A stretch of 64,000 nucleotides of DNA, taken from positions 611,353 to 675,352 of the forward strand of contig BPGL01000001.1 of NCBI GenBank assembly GCA_026003015.1. The letters are read 5' to 3'. Shown one piece after another: positions 39,322 through 49,229 of this stretch. A program made the position numbers and the translations under genes. Origin of the DNA: Actinomycetota bacterium (lineage in GTDB: Bacteria > Actinomycetota > UBA4738 > HRBIN12). The notes under the pieces are model-generated. The model searched no databases, had not been told where the DNA came from, and worked only from the letters and a program-made list of their open reading frames with translations. How positions within the stretch are numbered: position 1 is the first letter of the stretch; each line of letters opens with the position of its first letter.

Positions 39322-40341
39322 GTGGCCGCGCCGCTGACCGACACCCCCCACGGGGCGCTCGGGCTGTCCGACGACGAGCTGCTGGCAATGTACCGCACGC
39401 TCCTCGTGGCCCGGACGCTCGACGAGGCGGCGCTGCGTCAGAACCGGATGGGACGCGCGCCCTTCGTGGTACCGGCGGCCGGTCACGAGGGCTGCCAAGT
39501 CGGGACGGCGTGGGCGATGCGGCGCGGGATCGATATCTGGGTCCCGTACTACCGCGACGTCGGGGTCGTGCTCGTCGCCGGCCTCACCCCCTACGAGATC
39601 TTCCTCGGGATCTTCGCGAAGGCCGACGACCCCTGCTCGGGCGGCCGTCAGATGCCCTCGCACTGGGGATCCCGCCGGCTGGGGATCATCAGCGGATCCT
39701 CCCCCATCGCGACGCAGATCCCCCACGCGGCGGGCATCGCCTACGCCGCGCGCTACCGGGGCGAGGACACGGTCGTCGGCTGCTGGTTCGGCGACGGTGC
39801 CACGAGCGAGGGCGACTGGCACGAGGGCCTGAACTTCGCGGCGATCCACCACCTGCCCGTGGTGTTCGTGTGTGAGAACAACCGCTACGCGATCAGCGTC
39901 CCCCAGCACAAGCAGATGGCGGTCCGCGACGTGGCCGATCGAGCGGCGGGCTACGGGATGCCGGGCGTGGTCGTCGACGGCGCCGACGTGCTCGCCTGTT
40001 ACGCCGCCATGCGCGAGGCGCACGAGCGGGCCAGACGCGGCGAGGGCCCGACGCTCATCGAGTGCAAGACCGATCGCTTCCTGCCTCACACCTCCGACGA
40101 CGACGATCGGACCTATCGATCGCCCGAGGAGGTGGAGCGGGCGCGCGGCCACGACCCGGTCGCGGTGTTCGGCGCGTACCTTCGGGAGCACGCGGTGCTC
40201 GGGCCCGAAGCGGAGGATCGCTTGCGCGCGGAGGTCCGTGCCGAGATCGAGCGCGCGATCGCCGCAGCATGGGAGGCGCCGGAGGCCGACCCCGCCACGC
40301 TGGGGCTGCACGTGTTCCACGAGCCGGGTCGCGGTCGGTGA
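39322..40341 (+). CDS. 2-oxoacid dehydrogenase E1 alpha, second copy (branched-chain type)
   Basis: The product has 339 residues. QNRMGRAPFVVPAAGHEGCQVGTAWAM, FGDGATSEGDWHEGLNFAAIHHLPVVFVCENNRYAIS and TDRFLPHTSDDDD match the branched-chain 2-oxoacid dehydrogenase E1 alpha group more than the first copy. The GTG at 39322 follows GGGAGG; TAGACT at 39295-39300 is the likely -10. It is coupled to the beta subunit by GTGA. No own E2 or E3 follows. Confidence 0.85.
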   Translation: MAAPLTDTPHGALGLSDDELLAMYRTLLVARTLDEAALRQNRMGRAPFVVPAAGHEGCQVGTAWAMRRGIDIWVPYYRDVGVVLVAGLTPYEIFLGIFAKADDPCSGGRQMPSHWGSRRLGIISGSSPIATQIPHAAGIAYAARYRGEDTVVGCWFGDGATSEGDWHEGLNFAAIHHLPVVFVCENNRYAISVPQHKQMAVRDVADRAAGYGMPGVVVDGADVLACYAAMREAHERARRGEGPTLIECKTDRFLPHTSDDDDRTYRSPEEVERARGHDPVAVFGAYLREHAVLGPEAEDRLRAEVRAEIERAIAAAWEAPEADPATLGLHVFHEPGRGR

Positions 40342-41327
40342 CCGAGAAGAACCTCCTCACGGCGATCCGCGACGCCCTCCACGACGAGATGGTCGCCGAC
40401 GAGCGCATCGTCGTGCTCGGCGAGGACGTTGGAGCCCGAGGCGGGGTGTTCCGCTTGTCGGAGGGCTGGATGGAGGAGTTCGGGGAGCGCCGTGTGATCG
40501 ACATGCCGCTCGCCGAATCGGCGATCGTCGGCGTGGCGATCGGCATGGCGCTGCACGGGCTCCTCCCCGTCGCCGAGATCCAGTTCGCCGACTTCATCCA
40601 CCCGGCCCACGACCAGATCGTCTCGGAGGCGGCGCGGATCCGCTACCGATCCAACGGGGACTTCGGCTGTCCGCTCGTGATCCGCGCGCCCTGCGGGGGC
40701 GGGGTGCACGGCGCCCTGTACCACTCGCAGTCGATCGAGGCGACCTACGCCCACGTCCCGGGGATCAAGGTCGTCATGCCGGCCACCCCGGCCGATGCCG
40801 CCGGCCTGCTGCGCTCGGCCCTGCGCGACCCCGATCCGGTGCTGTTCCTCGAGCACAAGCGGGCCTATCGCGCCGTGCGGGGCGAGGTGCCCGACACGGC
40901 GTTCACCACGCCGATCGGCGTCGCCGAGGTCAAGCGCCCGGGCACCGACCTCACGGTGGTGACCTACGGGTACGAGCTCCACCGCTGCCTGGAGGCGGCG
41001 GAGCGCCTCGCGGCCGACGAAGGGATCCACGCGGAGGTCGTCGACGTCCGGACCCTTGCCCCGCTGGACGTCCGAACGATCCTCGACTCGGTGACGAGGA
41101 CCTCGCGAGCCCTGATCGTGCACGAGGACCACCGGAGCTACGGCGCGGGAGCGGAGATCGCCGCGGTGATCGCCCAGGAGGCCTTCTGGGACCTCGACGC
41201 ACCGCTCGTGCGGATCGGCGGCCCGGACGTGCCGGCGATGCCCTTCGCGGCACCCCTGGAGCACGCCTTCCTCGAGCCCGAGCCGGACCACATCTACCGG
41301 GCGATGCTGGCGCTCGCCACCGCCTGA
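40338..41327 (+). CDS. 2-oxoacid dehydrogenase E1 beta, second copy (branched-chain type)
   Basis: The product has 329 residues. VVLGEDVGARGGVFRLSEG, IDMPLAESAIVGVAIGMA, EIQFADFIHPAHDQIVSEAARIRYRSNG and FLEHKRAYRA are typical of the BkdA2/E1 beta type. It overlaps its alpha partner by GTGA. It must share the E2 encoded at 35599-36945 or use one elsewhere in the genome. Confidence 0.87.
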   Translation: MTEKNLLTAIRDALHDEMVADERIVVLGEDVGARGGVFRLSEGWMEEFGERRVIDMPLAESAIVGVAIGMALHGLLPVAEIQFADFIHPAHDQIVSEAARIRYRSNGDFGCPLVIRAPCGGGVHGALYHSQSIEATYAHVPGIKVVMPATPADAAGLLRSALRDPDPVLFLEHKRAYRAVRGEVPDTAFTTPIGVAEVKRPGTDLTVVTYGYELHRCLEAAERLAADEGIHAEVVDVRTLAPLDVRTILDSVTRTSRALIVHEDHRSYGAGAEIAAVIAQEAFWDLDAPLVRIGGPDVPAMPFAAPLEHAFLEPEPDHIYRAMLALATA

Positions 41328-41373
41328 GGTGCGGGTTCAGGGCCCCGGCGCGGCCGACGATAACGCCTAGGTC

Positions 41374-44139
41374 GTGACCGATCGATCCGATCCGAGCCGG
41401 CGCACCGGCGCGCTCGACCTGCTCCTCGCCGGCGGGGCGGTCGCCGGCGTCTACGCGGCGGGCGCCCTCCTGAACGCCTGGGACCGGCTCGAGGAGCCGC
41501 TGCGTGCCTGGCCGCACATGGACGAGCTCCTCGCGCTCGCGGTGCTCTCGTCGCTCGCCTGGGTCGGGGTCGCGCTCCGGCGCTCGCGGCTGGCCGCCCG
41601 AGCCGAGCGGCTGCGTCGGGAGGCCGAGCTTCAGCTCCGGTCGCTGCTCGAGAACCTGCCGGCCATCGCCTACATCGAGGACGCCCGCACGAGGCGCACG
41701 ACCTACGTCAGCCCCCAGATCGAGACCGTGCTCGGCTTCACCCCCGACGAGTGGCTCGCCTCCCCCACCCTGTGGACCGACCGCCTCCATCCCGACGATC
41801 GGGACCGCGTGGTGGCCTCCGACGCCGCCGATGAGGGGGACGTCTGGAGCATCGACTACCGGATGCTCGCCCGCGACGGGCGGACCGTGTGGCTGCACAA
41901 CGAGGCCGTCCTCGTCCGCGACGAGCGCGGCGAGCCGCGTTGGTGGCAGGGGATCGTCACCGACATCACCGAACGCAAGGCGAGCGAGGAGCGACTGGCC
42001 CGCACCGAGGAGCGTCTCCGTCGGCTCCTCGAGGACCTTCCGGTCGTCGTCTACGTCGACGCCGTCGACGAGCTCAGCACCGCCCTGTACGTCGGCCCCC
42101 GCTACCAGGAGCTCACCGGCTACTCGCCCGAGGAGCGCCTGCGCCAACCGGATCTGTGGCTGCGGATGCTCCACCCCGAAGATCGCGAGCGGGTCATCGC
42201 GGAGTCTCGGCGGACGAACGAGACGGGCGAGCCCTTCGACATGGAGTACCGGATCGTCACCGCCGACGGCCGCGTCGTGTGGGTCCGCGACCGCGCCTAC
42301 CTCGTCACCGACGCCGACGGTCGGCGCGTGTGGCAGGGCGTGCTCATCGACATCACCGACCGGTATGAGGCCGCCCTCTCGCTCGCCCGACGCGATCGGA
42401 TCCTCCACGCCACGGCGTTCGCCGCCGAGCGCCTGCTGTCGGCGGAGGACTGGAGCGCCGCGCTCGACGAGGTCCTCGAACGCCTGGGGACCGCGGCCGA
42501 GGCCTCGCGCGCGACGCTGTGGCGCAACGGTCGGACCGACGACGATCTCGTGACGACGCTCGTGCGCGCGTGGCACGCGCCGGGGATCGACTGGCCCGAG
42601 GTGGATCGGTCCCTCACGACGGCCTTCTCCTGGTCCGGCGGCGGGTTCGCTCGCTGGGCCGAGGAGCTCGGGTCGGGGCGGGTCGTCCACGGGCGCGTCG
42701 CCGCGTTCCCGCCGAGCGAGCGAGCGCTCCTGGCGGCGGGACCGCTGCCGATCGACGTCGTGCTGTGCGTGCCGATCTTCGTGGCGGGACGCTGGTGGGG
42801 CTACGTCGGGCTCGATCGCTGCGGTGACGACCGCCTGTGGCAGGAGCCGGAGATCGAGGGCCTCGAGATCGGCGCGAACGCCCTCGGAGCCGCGATCGCG
42901 CGAGCCGAAGTGGAGGCCCGGGTGCGCGAGGCCGAGGAGCGCTTCCGTGGGATCGTCGAGCACATCCCCGCGGCGGTCTACCTCGACCGGGGCGACGACT
43001 CGATGCAGACCCTGTACGTGAGCCCCCAGATCGAGGCGATCACGGGGATCACGCCCGAGGCGTGGGTCGCCGAACCCGATATCTGGGTCCGCGCGGTCCA
43101 CCCGGCCGACCGCGAGCGGGTCGTGCACGGCTACCTCGAGGCGATCCGGCGCAAGGAGGCCTGGCGCGACGACTACCGGGTGCGTACCCCCGACGGTCGC
43201 ACGGTCTGGGTCCACGACGAGACGACGTTCCTGCGCTCGAGCGACGGCGGAGGGGACCTGATCCAGGGCGTGCTGTTCGACATCACCGAGCGCAAGCTCG
43301 CGGAGCAGGCCCTGCGGGACTCCGAGCGCCGCGAGCGCGAGGCGGCCGACCGGCTGCGCGCCCTCGACGAGATGAAGAACACGTTCCTCGCGGCCGTCTC
43401 GCACGAGCTGCGCAGCCCACTCACCTCGATCCTCGGCCTCGCCCTCACCCTCGAGCGGGCCCCCGACCTGCCGGCCTCCGAGTCGGAGGAGCTGCTGCGC
43501 CGCCTGGCCGGCAGCGCCCGCAAGCTGGACCGTCTGCTCAGGGACCTGCTCGACATCGATCGGCTGAACCGCGGGATCGTCGAGCCCCAGCGTCGCCTGG
43601 TCGACGTCGGCCGCCTGGCCCGCCAGACCTGCGAGCAGGTCGACGCCCTGGCCGGCCGGCAGGTCATCCTGCGGTGCGACCCCACGAGCGCCGAGATCGA
43701 TCCCGCGAAGGTCGAGCGGATCGTGGAGAACCTGCTCACGAACGCCGCGCGCCACACCGGGCCCGACCACCGTATCTGGCTGCGCGTGGGGGCGCACGAC
43801 GACGGCGTGCTGATCGTCGTGGAGGACGACGGGCCCGGGATCCCCGAGCCGCTCCGGCGGGCGATCTTCGAACCGTTCCGCCAGGGACCTTCGCGACCGG
43901 CCCACGCACCGGGAACGGGCATCGGGCTCGCGCTCGTCGCTCGGTTCGCGGAGCTCCACGGGGGCCGGGCGTGGGTCGAGGAACGTGAGGGCGGCGGAGC
44001 GTCGTTCCGGGTGTGGCTCCCGCGACGGACCCCGACGGCCGGCGGCCCGGCCACGTCGCGCCCGGACGGGCTCAGCCCCGACGCCCGAACGCCCGCCACC
44101 GCGAGCGGCGCGGCGGAGGCGGCCGCTCCTCGGCCGTGA
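41374..44139 (+). CDS. Membrane histidine kinase with three PAS and one GAF domain
   Basis: The product has 921 residues: two transmembrane helices near the N-terminus (LLLAGGAVAGVYAAGALL; LALAVLSSLAWVGVAL), PAS 1 (about 85-200), PAS 2 (212-330), GAF (340-505), PAS 3 (520-640), HisKA with FLAAVSHELRSPLTS, and HATPase_c with NLLTNAARHTGP and GTGIGLALVARFAELHGG. The PAS domains are of the PAS_3 type with DITER endings. No response regulator is adjacent. The gene overlaps the AI-2E-type transporter gene on the other strand by 68 bp. Confidence 0.88.
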   Translation: MTDRSDPSRRTGALDLLLAGGAVAGVYAAGALLNAWDRLEEPLRAWPHMDELLALAVLSSLAWVGVALRRSRLAARAERLRREAELQLRSLLENLPAIAYIEDARTRRTTYVSPQIETVLGFTPDEWLASPTLWTDRLHPDDRDRVVASDAADEGDVWSIDYRMLARDGRTVWLHNEAVLVRDERGEPRWWQGIVTDITERKASEERLARTEERLRRLLEDLPVVVYVDAVDELSTALYVGPRYQELTGYSPEERLRQPDLWLRMLHPEDRERVIAESRRTNETGEPFDMEYRIVTADGRVVWVRDRAYLVTDADGRRVWQGVLIDITDRYEAALSLARRDRILHATAFAAERLLSAEDWSAALDEVLERLGTAAEASRATLWRNGRTDDDLVTTLVRAWHAPGIDWPEVDRSLTTAFSWSGGGFARWAEELGSGRVVHGRVAAFPPSERALLAAGPLPIDVVLCVPIFVAGRWWGYVGLDRCGDDRLWQEPEIEGLEIGANALGAAIARAEVEARVREAEERFRGIVEHIPAAVYLDRGDDSMQTLYVSPQIEAITGITPEAWVAEPDIWVRAVHPADRERVVHGYLEAIRRKEAWRDDYRVRTPDGRTVWVHDETTFLRSSDGGGDLIQGVLFDITERKLAEQALRDSERREREAADRLRALDEMKNTFLAAVSHELRSPLTSILGLALTLERAPDLPASESEELLRRLAGSARKLDRLLRDLLDIDRLNRGIVEPQRRLVDVGRLARQTCEQVDALAGRQVILRCDPTSAEIDPAKVERIVENLLTNAARHTGPDHRIWLRVGAHDDGVLIVVEDDGPGIPEPLRRAIFEPFRQGPSRPAHAPGTGIGLALVARFAELHGGRAWVEEREGGGASFRVWLPRRTPTAGGPATSRPDGLSPDARTPATASGAAEAAAPRP

Positions 44140-45253
44140 GCTCGTCGACGATCACCTCGTGACGTCGAACGTAGCTCGACCCGACGGCCTGCGCGATCGC
44201 CGCGGCCGGGAGCGCGAGCAGCGCCCCGATCGCTCCGCCGATACTCGCGCCGGCGATCACCGAGCCGAAGGCCAGGGCGGGGTGGACCTGCATCGTCTGG
44301 GCCGTGACCTTCGGGCTGAGAACGTAGTTCTCCAGCTGCTGGTATCCGGTGAAGTAGCCCAGCAGGATCGCGCCGTCCAGCGGGCTCGAGACCGTCGCGA
44401 CGAGCAGCGGCAACGCCATCGCGATGTAGGTGCCGATCGTCGGGATGAACTGCGACACGAGGCCGGTCCAGACGGCCAGGGGGAGGGCGAACCCCACCCC
44501 GAGCAGGCGCATCACGACGTAGGCCCCGGCGCCCGACACGACCGCGAGCACGACCCGCGAGTACAGGTAGGCCCCCGTCTTGTCGATCGCCACCTCCCAG
44601 GTGTCCAGCACGATCCGCTGCTGTGCCGGGGGCAGCAGCGAGCACACGGCGCGGCGGAACCGCGGCCCGTCCGCCACGAGGTAGAAGGTGAACAGGGCGA
44701 TCGTCAGGAGCTTGAACACCGTGCCGACGACGGCGGCGGTGATGAGGAACACGTTGCCGGCGATGTTCCCCGCGACGTTGGCGAGGTTCGTGCTCGCCTC
44801 CCGAAGCTGCGCCACGAGATCGGCGGCCGACAGGTCGAGTCCGAACCACGAGTTCAGCCAACCGATGACCCGCTCGACGATCTCAGGCGCGGCGTCCACG
44901 AGCGCCAGGAACTGCTCCACGAGCACCGGGACCATGAGCACGAGCAGCGCGATCCCGACGAGCGCGATCGCGCCCAGGCAGGCGAGCGTCGCCAGGCCGC
45001 GGCGCCACCCTCGCTTCGCGAGGTAGGACACCGCGGGTTCGAGCGCGAACGAGACGAACAGCGAGGCGACCAGCAGGAGCAGGAGGCCGCGCAGGCCCCG
45101 AAGCAGCGACCACGTGAGCCACGCGAGGCCCGCGGACAGCCAGAAGATCGCGAACAGGCGCCAGATCCAACGCCAGCCGGGTAGGCGGAACTCGACCTCC
45201 GCCGGCTCCTGCGCCTCCCCCTCACCGGGGCGGACATCGGCGGCCTGCGTCAC
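44072..45253 (-). CDS. AI-2E-type membrane permease
   Basis: The product has 393 residues, eight or so transmembrane helices and a central extracytoplasmic helical part. Conserved stretches are [44 protein letters not shown] and [21 protein letters not shown]. The family exports AI-2 in one case but ions in others, so no substrate is claimed. TAGGCT lies 7 nt before the GTG at 45253. Confidence 0.85.
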   Translation of the reverse strand: MTQAADVRPGEGEAQEPAEVEFRLPGWRWIWRLFAIFWLSAGLAWLTWSLLRGLRGLLLLLVASLFVSFALEPAVSYLAKRGWRRGLATLACLGAIALVGIALLVLMVPVLVEQFLALVDAAPEIVERVIGWLNSWFGLDLSAADLVAQLREASTNLANVAGNIAGNVFLITAAVVGTVFKLLTIALFTFYLVADGPRFRRAVCSLLPPAQQRIVLDTWEVAIDKTGAYLYSRVVLAVVSGAGAYVVMRLLGVGFALPLAVWTGLVSQFIPTIGTYIAMALPLLVATVSSPLDGAILLGYFTGYQQLENYVLSPKVTAQTMQVHPALAFGSVIAGASIGGAIGALLALPAAAIAQAVGSSYVRRHEVIVDELTAEERPPPPRRSRWRAFGRRG

Positions 45254-45268
45254 CGGGCCCAGCCTACT

Positions 45269-45688
45269 TCACCCCGACCCGCCGGCCGCGCAGGCGAGGG
45301 CCGAGCGGGCCTCGGCGAGCGCGGCGGCCAGCCTGCGTCGCGGCTCGGCGAGCCGGTCCGCGACCCGGTCGGCCGACTCGTCGTCGCCGATCCCGTCGAG
45401 ACCATCGGCGATCTCGTCGGTGGCCTCCTCGAGGGCGAGGGCGACCTCGTGGGGCACGCCCGGGAGCGAGCCGGCCGACCGGATCGTCGGCGCCGCCTTC
45501 TCGAAGGCGTCCCGCAGCTCCCCCACCGTGGTCGCCGGCGGCGGGGCCAGCACGAGCCGGATCGTCGGCGCGAGGTGGCCGAGGTCGCGACAGGCCTCGC
45601 GGCGGGCCGCCCCGGGATCGCCCGCGCACCCGCCGAGGCCGAACGTCACCGCCAGGGCGATCGCGACGGCGGATCGAGCCCCAGGCAC
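45269..45688 (-). CDS. Small lipoprotein of unknown function
   Basis: The product has 139 residues. The signal [24 protein letters not shown] has lipobox LGGC. The mature part is helical and acidic, without known family. The GTG at 45688 has TACGCT 6 nt upstream; it is divergent from lipA with 24 bp between start codons. Confidence 0.7.
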   Translation of the reverse strand: MPGARSAVAIALAVTFGLGGCAGDPGAARREACRDLGHLAPTIRLVLAPPPATTVGELRDAFEKAAPTIRSAGSLPGVPHEVALALEEATDEIADGLDGIGDDESADRVADRLAEPRRRLAAALAEARSALACAAGGSG

Positions 45689-45694
45689 CGGGCG

Positions 45695-45704
45695 AGCGTA
45701 CACT
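45695..45704. promoter_or_regulatory. Divergent promoter with overlapping -10 elements (lipA / lipoprotein)
   Basis: AGCGTACACT contains TACACT on the plus strand (8 nt before the lipA ATG) and TACGCT on the minus strand (6 nt before the lipoprotein GTG), sharing the TA. Both transcripts would be leaderless or nearly so. Confidence 0.6.
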
Positions 45705-45712
45705 CGCAGCGG

Positions 45713-46666
45713 ATGCCCGAGCCCGACCACAACCCCCGCCGGCGCCGCCTCCATCTGCCGATCGTCGGGGTGACCGGCCTGGGCACGAGCGGCCCCAAAC
45801 CTCCCTGGCTCAAGGTTCGGCTGGGTGGGGGACCGAACCACGCGGCCCTGCGCACGATCGTGCGCGAGCGCGGCCTGCACACGGTCTGCGAGGAAGCGAT
45901 GTGCCCGAACATCCACGAGTGCTGGGAGGAGCGCGAGGCGACCTTCCTGATCCTCGGGGCGAAGTGCACCCGGCGCTGCGGCTTCTGCGACGTCATGACG
46001 GCTCGCCCCGACCCGGTCGACGAGGACGAGCCCGAGCGGGTGGCCGATGCCGCGCGGGCGATGGGCCTTCGCTACGTCGTCGTGACCGGCGTCGCCCGAG
46101 ACGACCTGCCCGACGGCGGCGCGCGGATCTGGGCCGCGACGATCCGTGCGATCCGCGCGGCCGTGCCCGGGGCTCGCGTCGAGGTGCTCCCCTCCGACCT
46201 CAAGGGCGGCCGGCGCGACCTCGCGACCGTCCTGGCGGCCGCGCCCGACGTCTTCGCGCACAACCTCGAGACGATCCGCCGCCTCCACGGACGGATCCGC
46301 CCCGCGTTCGGCTACGACCGATCCCTGGAGGTGCTCCGGATGGCCAAGCGGCTGCGCCCCGGTCAGGTCACGAAGTCGAACCTCATCCTCGGCATGGGCG
46401 AGCGCCCGGAGGAGGTCGGCGAGGCGCTCGCCGACCTCGCGGCGGCGGGCGTGGACATCGTCACGATCGGGCAGTACCTGCGGCCCACGCCCTACCACCT
46501 GCCGGTCGATCGCTGGGTGCATCCGGAGGAGTTCGCCGAGCACGCCCGCACCGGGGAGGCGCTGGGGATCGGCCACGTGGAGGCGGGGCCCCTCGTCCGC
46601 TCCAGCTACCACGCGGGACGGCAGTTCCGCCGCGCCGTCGAGCGAGGGCGGCTCGCGACGGCCTGA
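45713..46666 (+). CDS. lipA: Lipoyl synthase LipA
   Basis: The product has 317 residues, a radical-SAM enzyme that inserts two sulfurs into octanoyl-lipoyl domains. The auxiliary cluster Cys59, Cys64 and Cys70 ([13 protein letters not shown]) and the radical-SAM Cys85, Cys89 and Cys92 (CTRRCGFC) are present, as is the C-terminal RSSYHAG. It works after LipB on the E2 encoded in the same region. TACACT lies 8 nt before the ATG. Confidence 0.95.
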   Translation: MPEPDHNPRRRRLHLPIVGVTGLGTSGPKPPWLKVRLGGGPNHAALRTIVRERGLHTVCEEAMCPNIHECWEEREATFLILGAKCTRRCGFCDVMTARPDPVDEDEPERVADAARAMGLRYVVVTGVARDDLPDGGARIWAATIRAIRAAVPGARVEVLPSDLKGGRRDLATVLAAAPDVFAHNLETIRRLHGRIRPAFGYDRSLEVLRMAKRLRPGQVTKSNLILGMGERPEEVGEALADLAAAGVDIVTIGQYLRPTPYHLPVDRWVHPEEFAEHARTGEALGIGHVEAGPLVRSSYHAGRQFRRAVERGRLATA

Positions 46667-46689
46667 AGCCCGCGGGCGGGGCGCGTCGC

Positions 46690-47087
46690 GGAGGAGCGGG
46701 CCTGTAAGCCGGATCCTGTGCGCGGCCCGTACGGGGCCGCCGGCGGCCATCGATCTCGGCGCCTTCCGGCGCCGCCGGCCCGTTCGCCGGGCCGGTGCGG
46801 CCTACCCGGGAGCTCGGGCGGGCCACCCTCGAGCGCTCCCTGCTCGGCCTTGCTCCGGACGGGGGTTGCCGAGCCGCGCCGGTCGCCCGACGCGCTGGTG
46901 GGCTCTTACCCCACCGTTGCACCCTTGCCCGCGGCCCGAGGCCGCGTCGGCGGTCTGCTCTCTGTTGCCCCTTCGCGAGGTCGCCCCCGCCTGGCTCTCG
47001 CCAGCGTCCTGCCCTGCGGAGTCCGGACTTTCCTCGACCCGCGCGGCTCGAGGCCGCGCGGACCGCGGCCGCCCGGCCCGCTCCTCC
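46690..47087 (-). ncRNA. rnpB: RNase P RNA, bacterial type A
   Basis: The 398-nt RNA reads on the minus strand. P1 is formed by GGAGGAGCGGGCC at the 5' end and GGCCCGCTCCTCC at the 3' end. The universal P4 strand GAGGAAAGTCCGGACTCC and the 3' partner ACAGGATCCGGCTTACAG are present, as is the GGGTGCAACGGTGGGGTAAGAG core. It processes pre-tRNA 5' ends. TACCGT 7 nt upstream of the 5' end is a fitting -10. The ends are set by the P1 helix and may be a few bases off. Confidence 0.93.
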
Positions 47088-47123
47088 GTCCTTCACGGTA
47101 CCCCGTAGACTGGGCCGCCGTCG

Positions 47124-48003
47124 ATGCGACGCCTCGCAGCCGCCGCGGTCTCGGCCACGCTCCTGACCGGGTCCTGCGCAGCTCCCTCGGTTCGTCCGGT
47201 GGACCCGGCCCTCCCGGCGGCCGATGCGGGCCGCGAGGCCGCCGTCCGCCTCGCGGTGCTGTCGTTCCTCCGGGGCTACGCCGACCTGCCGACGGCCGGC
47301 CCGCGCGCGCTGGCCCGGCGCGCCGGGTCCGCCTGGATGCTGCGGTGGGTCCGGTGGCTCGACGTGCAGCGCCGCGCGTTCGACGGGCAGCAGCGCGGGG
47401 AGCTCCACGTCGGATCGATCGGGCCGAGCGTCGTCGTGCCGTTCCTCGAGGAGCCCGACGTGGAGGTTCGCCGGGTGCCCGTCGAGGCGAGCGTGACGTT
47501 CCACCTCCGGCCCGAGGCGGACGAGCCCTTCGAGGTCACGCGATCGTTCCGAGGACCGATGCTGCTCGTCCGCACGCGGGACGGGGACTGGCTCGTGACC
47601 GACGCCGTGCGCGACGGCGTTCCGCTCAGCCAGGCGTTCCAGGTGATCCGACCCCGCGTGGTGTTCCGCGCCGACGATCGACTCGTCGTCGTCCCCGATT
47701 CCTTCGTCGCGACGCCGGTGTGGCAGTTCCACCTGCAGGTGCGGCCTGCGCGGCCGGCCCGCCGTGCGCCTTCGGCCGCGTGATGCTCGCCTCGTCTCCG
47801 CGGGCGGCGACGTGCTCGCTCGCGCCGACGTCGTCTCGGGCTCGCTCGCGCCGCTGCGACCGGGCCGGCGAACCCCGGCGATCGTGACGTTCCCCGCGCT
47901 CCCCTCGGCGGAGGGCGTCGCGCTCGTGCTGCGCTTCCGACCGCGGATCCCACCGCTCGCGATCCCGCTCGAGGGCCTGATCCGCCCGCTTCCTGCGGCC
48001 TGA
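47124..48003 (+). CDS. Lipoprotein of unknown function, one frameshift
   Basis: The product has about 292 residues. The signal MRRLAAAAVSATLLTGSCAAP has lipobox LTGSC. The first part (to about residue 213) has a beta-rich domain (VEASVTFHLRPEADEPFEVTRSF). An extra C near 47763 breaks the frame; after correction it continues to a beta-rich end (ALVLRFRPRIPPLAIPLEGLIR). TAGACT lies 12 nt before the ATG. The function is unknown. Confidence 0.65.
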
Positions 48004-48027
48004 TCGGCGGGGCGCGACGGGCGGCCG

Positions 48028-48456
48028 TCAGCCCGCGCCGGCGCCCGAGCGCCGCTCGAGCCAGGCGTCGACGCCGCGGTTCGCCAGGCGGTCGGCGGTG
48101 ACGTTGCGATCGCGGGGCACGTGTTCGAACCGCACCTCGTCGAAGGCGCGCGCGAGCTCCTCCACGCGGGCGTGCAGCGGCCGCAGCCGGGCGGATCGGA
48201 CGCGGTAGCGGCCGCGGAGCTGCTGCACGAGCAGCTGCGAGTCCGTCCGCACGACGACCTCGCGCGCGCCGAGCGCTCGGGCCCGCTCCAGCCCCAAGAT
48301 CACCGCCGTGTACTCGGCCACGTTGTTCGTGGCCTCTCCCAGGCCGCGTGCGACCTCGGCGAGGACCCGACCCCGCTCGTCGTAGACGACCGCCCCCGCT
48401 CCTGCGGGACCGGGGTTGCCGCGGGCCGCTCCGTCGGTGTGGACCGTGACCCTCAC
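48028..48456 (-). CDS. rnhA: Ribonuclease HI
   Basis: The product has 142 residues. Catalytic Asp8 (HTDGAARGNPGPAG), Glu48 (NNVAEYTAV), Asp72 (RTDSQLLVQQL) and Asp122 (VTADRLAN) are present. It degrades RNA in RNA-DNA hybrids. The GTG start overlaps the stop of the zinc-ribbon gene (GTGA). The pair zinc-ribbon protein and RNase HI is a conserved actinobacterial order. Confidence 0.9.
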   Translation of the reverse strand: MRVTVHTDGAARGNPGPAGAGAVVYDERGRVLAEVARGLGEATNNVAEYTAVILGLERARALGAREVVVRTDSQLLVQQLRGRYRVRSARLRPLHARVEELARAFDEVRFEHVPRDRNVTADRLANRGVDAWLERRSGAGAG

Positions 48457-49160
48457 GGCACGAGGATCCGTCGGCAGTGCTCGCAGCGCGGGATCCCGTC
48501 GCCGCGCTTGAGCCGGTCGAGCTCCACGGCGGAGAGCTGCTCGTGGCAGCCCTGGCACACCCCGTCGACGAGGGCGGCCGCGCCGACGCCCTTCTTCTGG
48601 CGCCGGAGGCGCTCGTACAGATCGAGCAGCTCGGCGTCGATCGCCTCCGCCAGCGCTTCGCGCGCCCGGGTCCGAGCGCGCAGCTCCTCGAGGACCGCCG
48701 CCAGCTCCCGTTCGGCGTCGCCGCGCACGCGGTCGACCTCGCCGCGCAGCTCGGCGGCACGGGCCTCGGCGGCCAGCGCGTCGCGCTCGATCGCCTCGCG
48801 GCGCTCCATCACGGCGAGGAGCTCGTCCTCGCGCGCCGCTGCCCGGCCACGGAGGTTCTCGACCTCCCGGCGGATCGCATCGAGCTCGCGGGCGTTGGCC
48901 ACGGATCCGTCGTACAGCCGCGCTTCCTCGTCGGCGGCCTTTCGCCCGATCGAGTCGATCTCGTGCTCCAGGCGCGACGCCTCACGATCGAGCTCGTCGA
49001 GCCCGAGGCGGAGCTCGCCGAGCGCACGCTCCGCCTCGTCCGCCGCGCGCCTGGCCTCCATGACCGGCTCGCCGCGCTCCAGCGCGGCCCGACGCGCCTC
49101 CAGGCGGTCGATCGCCGAGTCCTGCTCCTGCAGATCGAGCAGCCTGGGATCCACGCGCAT
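48453..49160 (-). CDS. Coiled-coil C4-type zinc-ribbon protein
   Basis: The product has 235 residues: a long helical coiled coil (about 1-185) and a C-terminal zinc ribbon with GVCQGCHEQL and CEHCRRI. Homologues in mycobacteria and Chlamydia (CT398-like) are of unclear function; binding of sigma-54 or secretion components was proposed for the latter. TAGGCT lies 9 nt before the ATG. Confidence 0.85.
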   Translation of the reverse strand: MRVDPRLLDLQEQDSAIDRLEARRAALERGEPVMEARRAADEAERALGELRLGLDELDREASRLEHEIDSIGRKAADEEARLYDGSVANARELDAIRREVENLRGRAAAREDELLAVMERREAIERDALAAEARAAELRGEVDRVRGDAERELAAVLEELRARTRAREALAEAIDAELLDLYERLRRQKKGVGAAALVDGVCQGCHEQLSAVELDRLKRGDGIPRCEHCRRILVP

Positions 49161-49229
49161 CGCAGGCGAAGCCTAGCCGATGGCGTCGACCTCCTCAGGC
49201 CCCGATAGGCGCTCGGGCCCGCACCGCGC

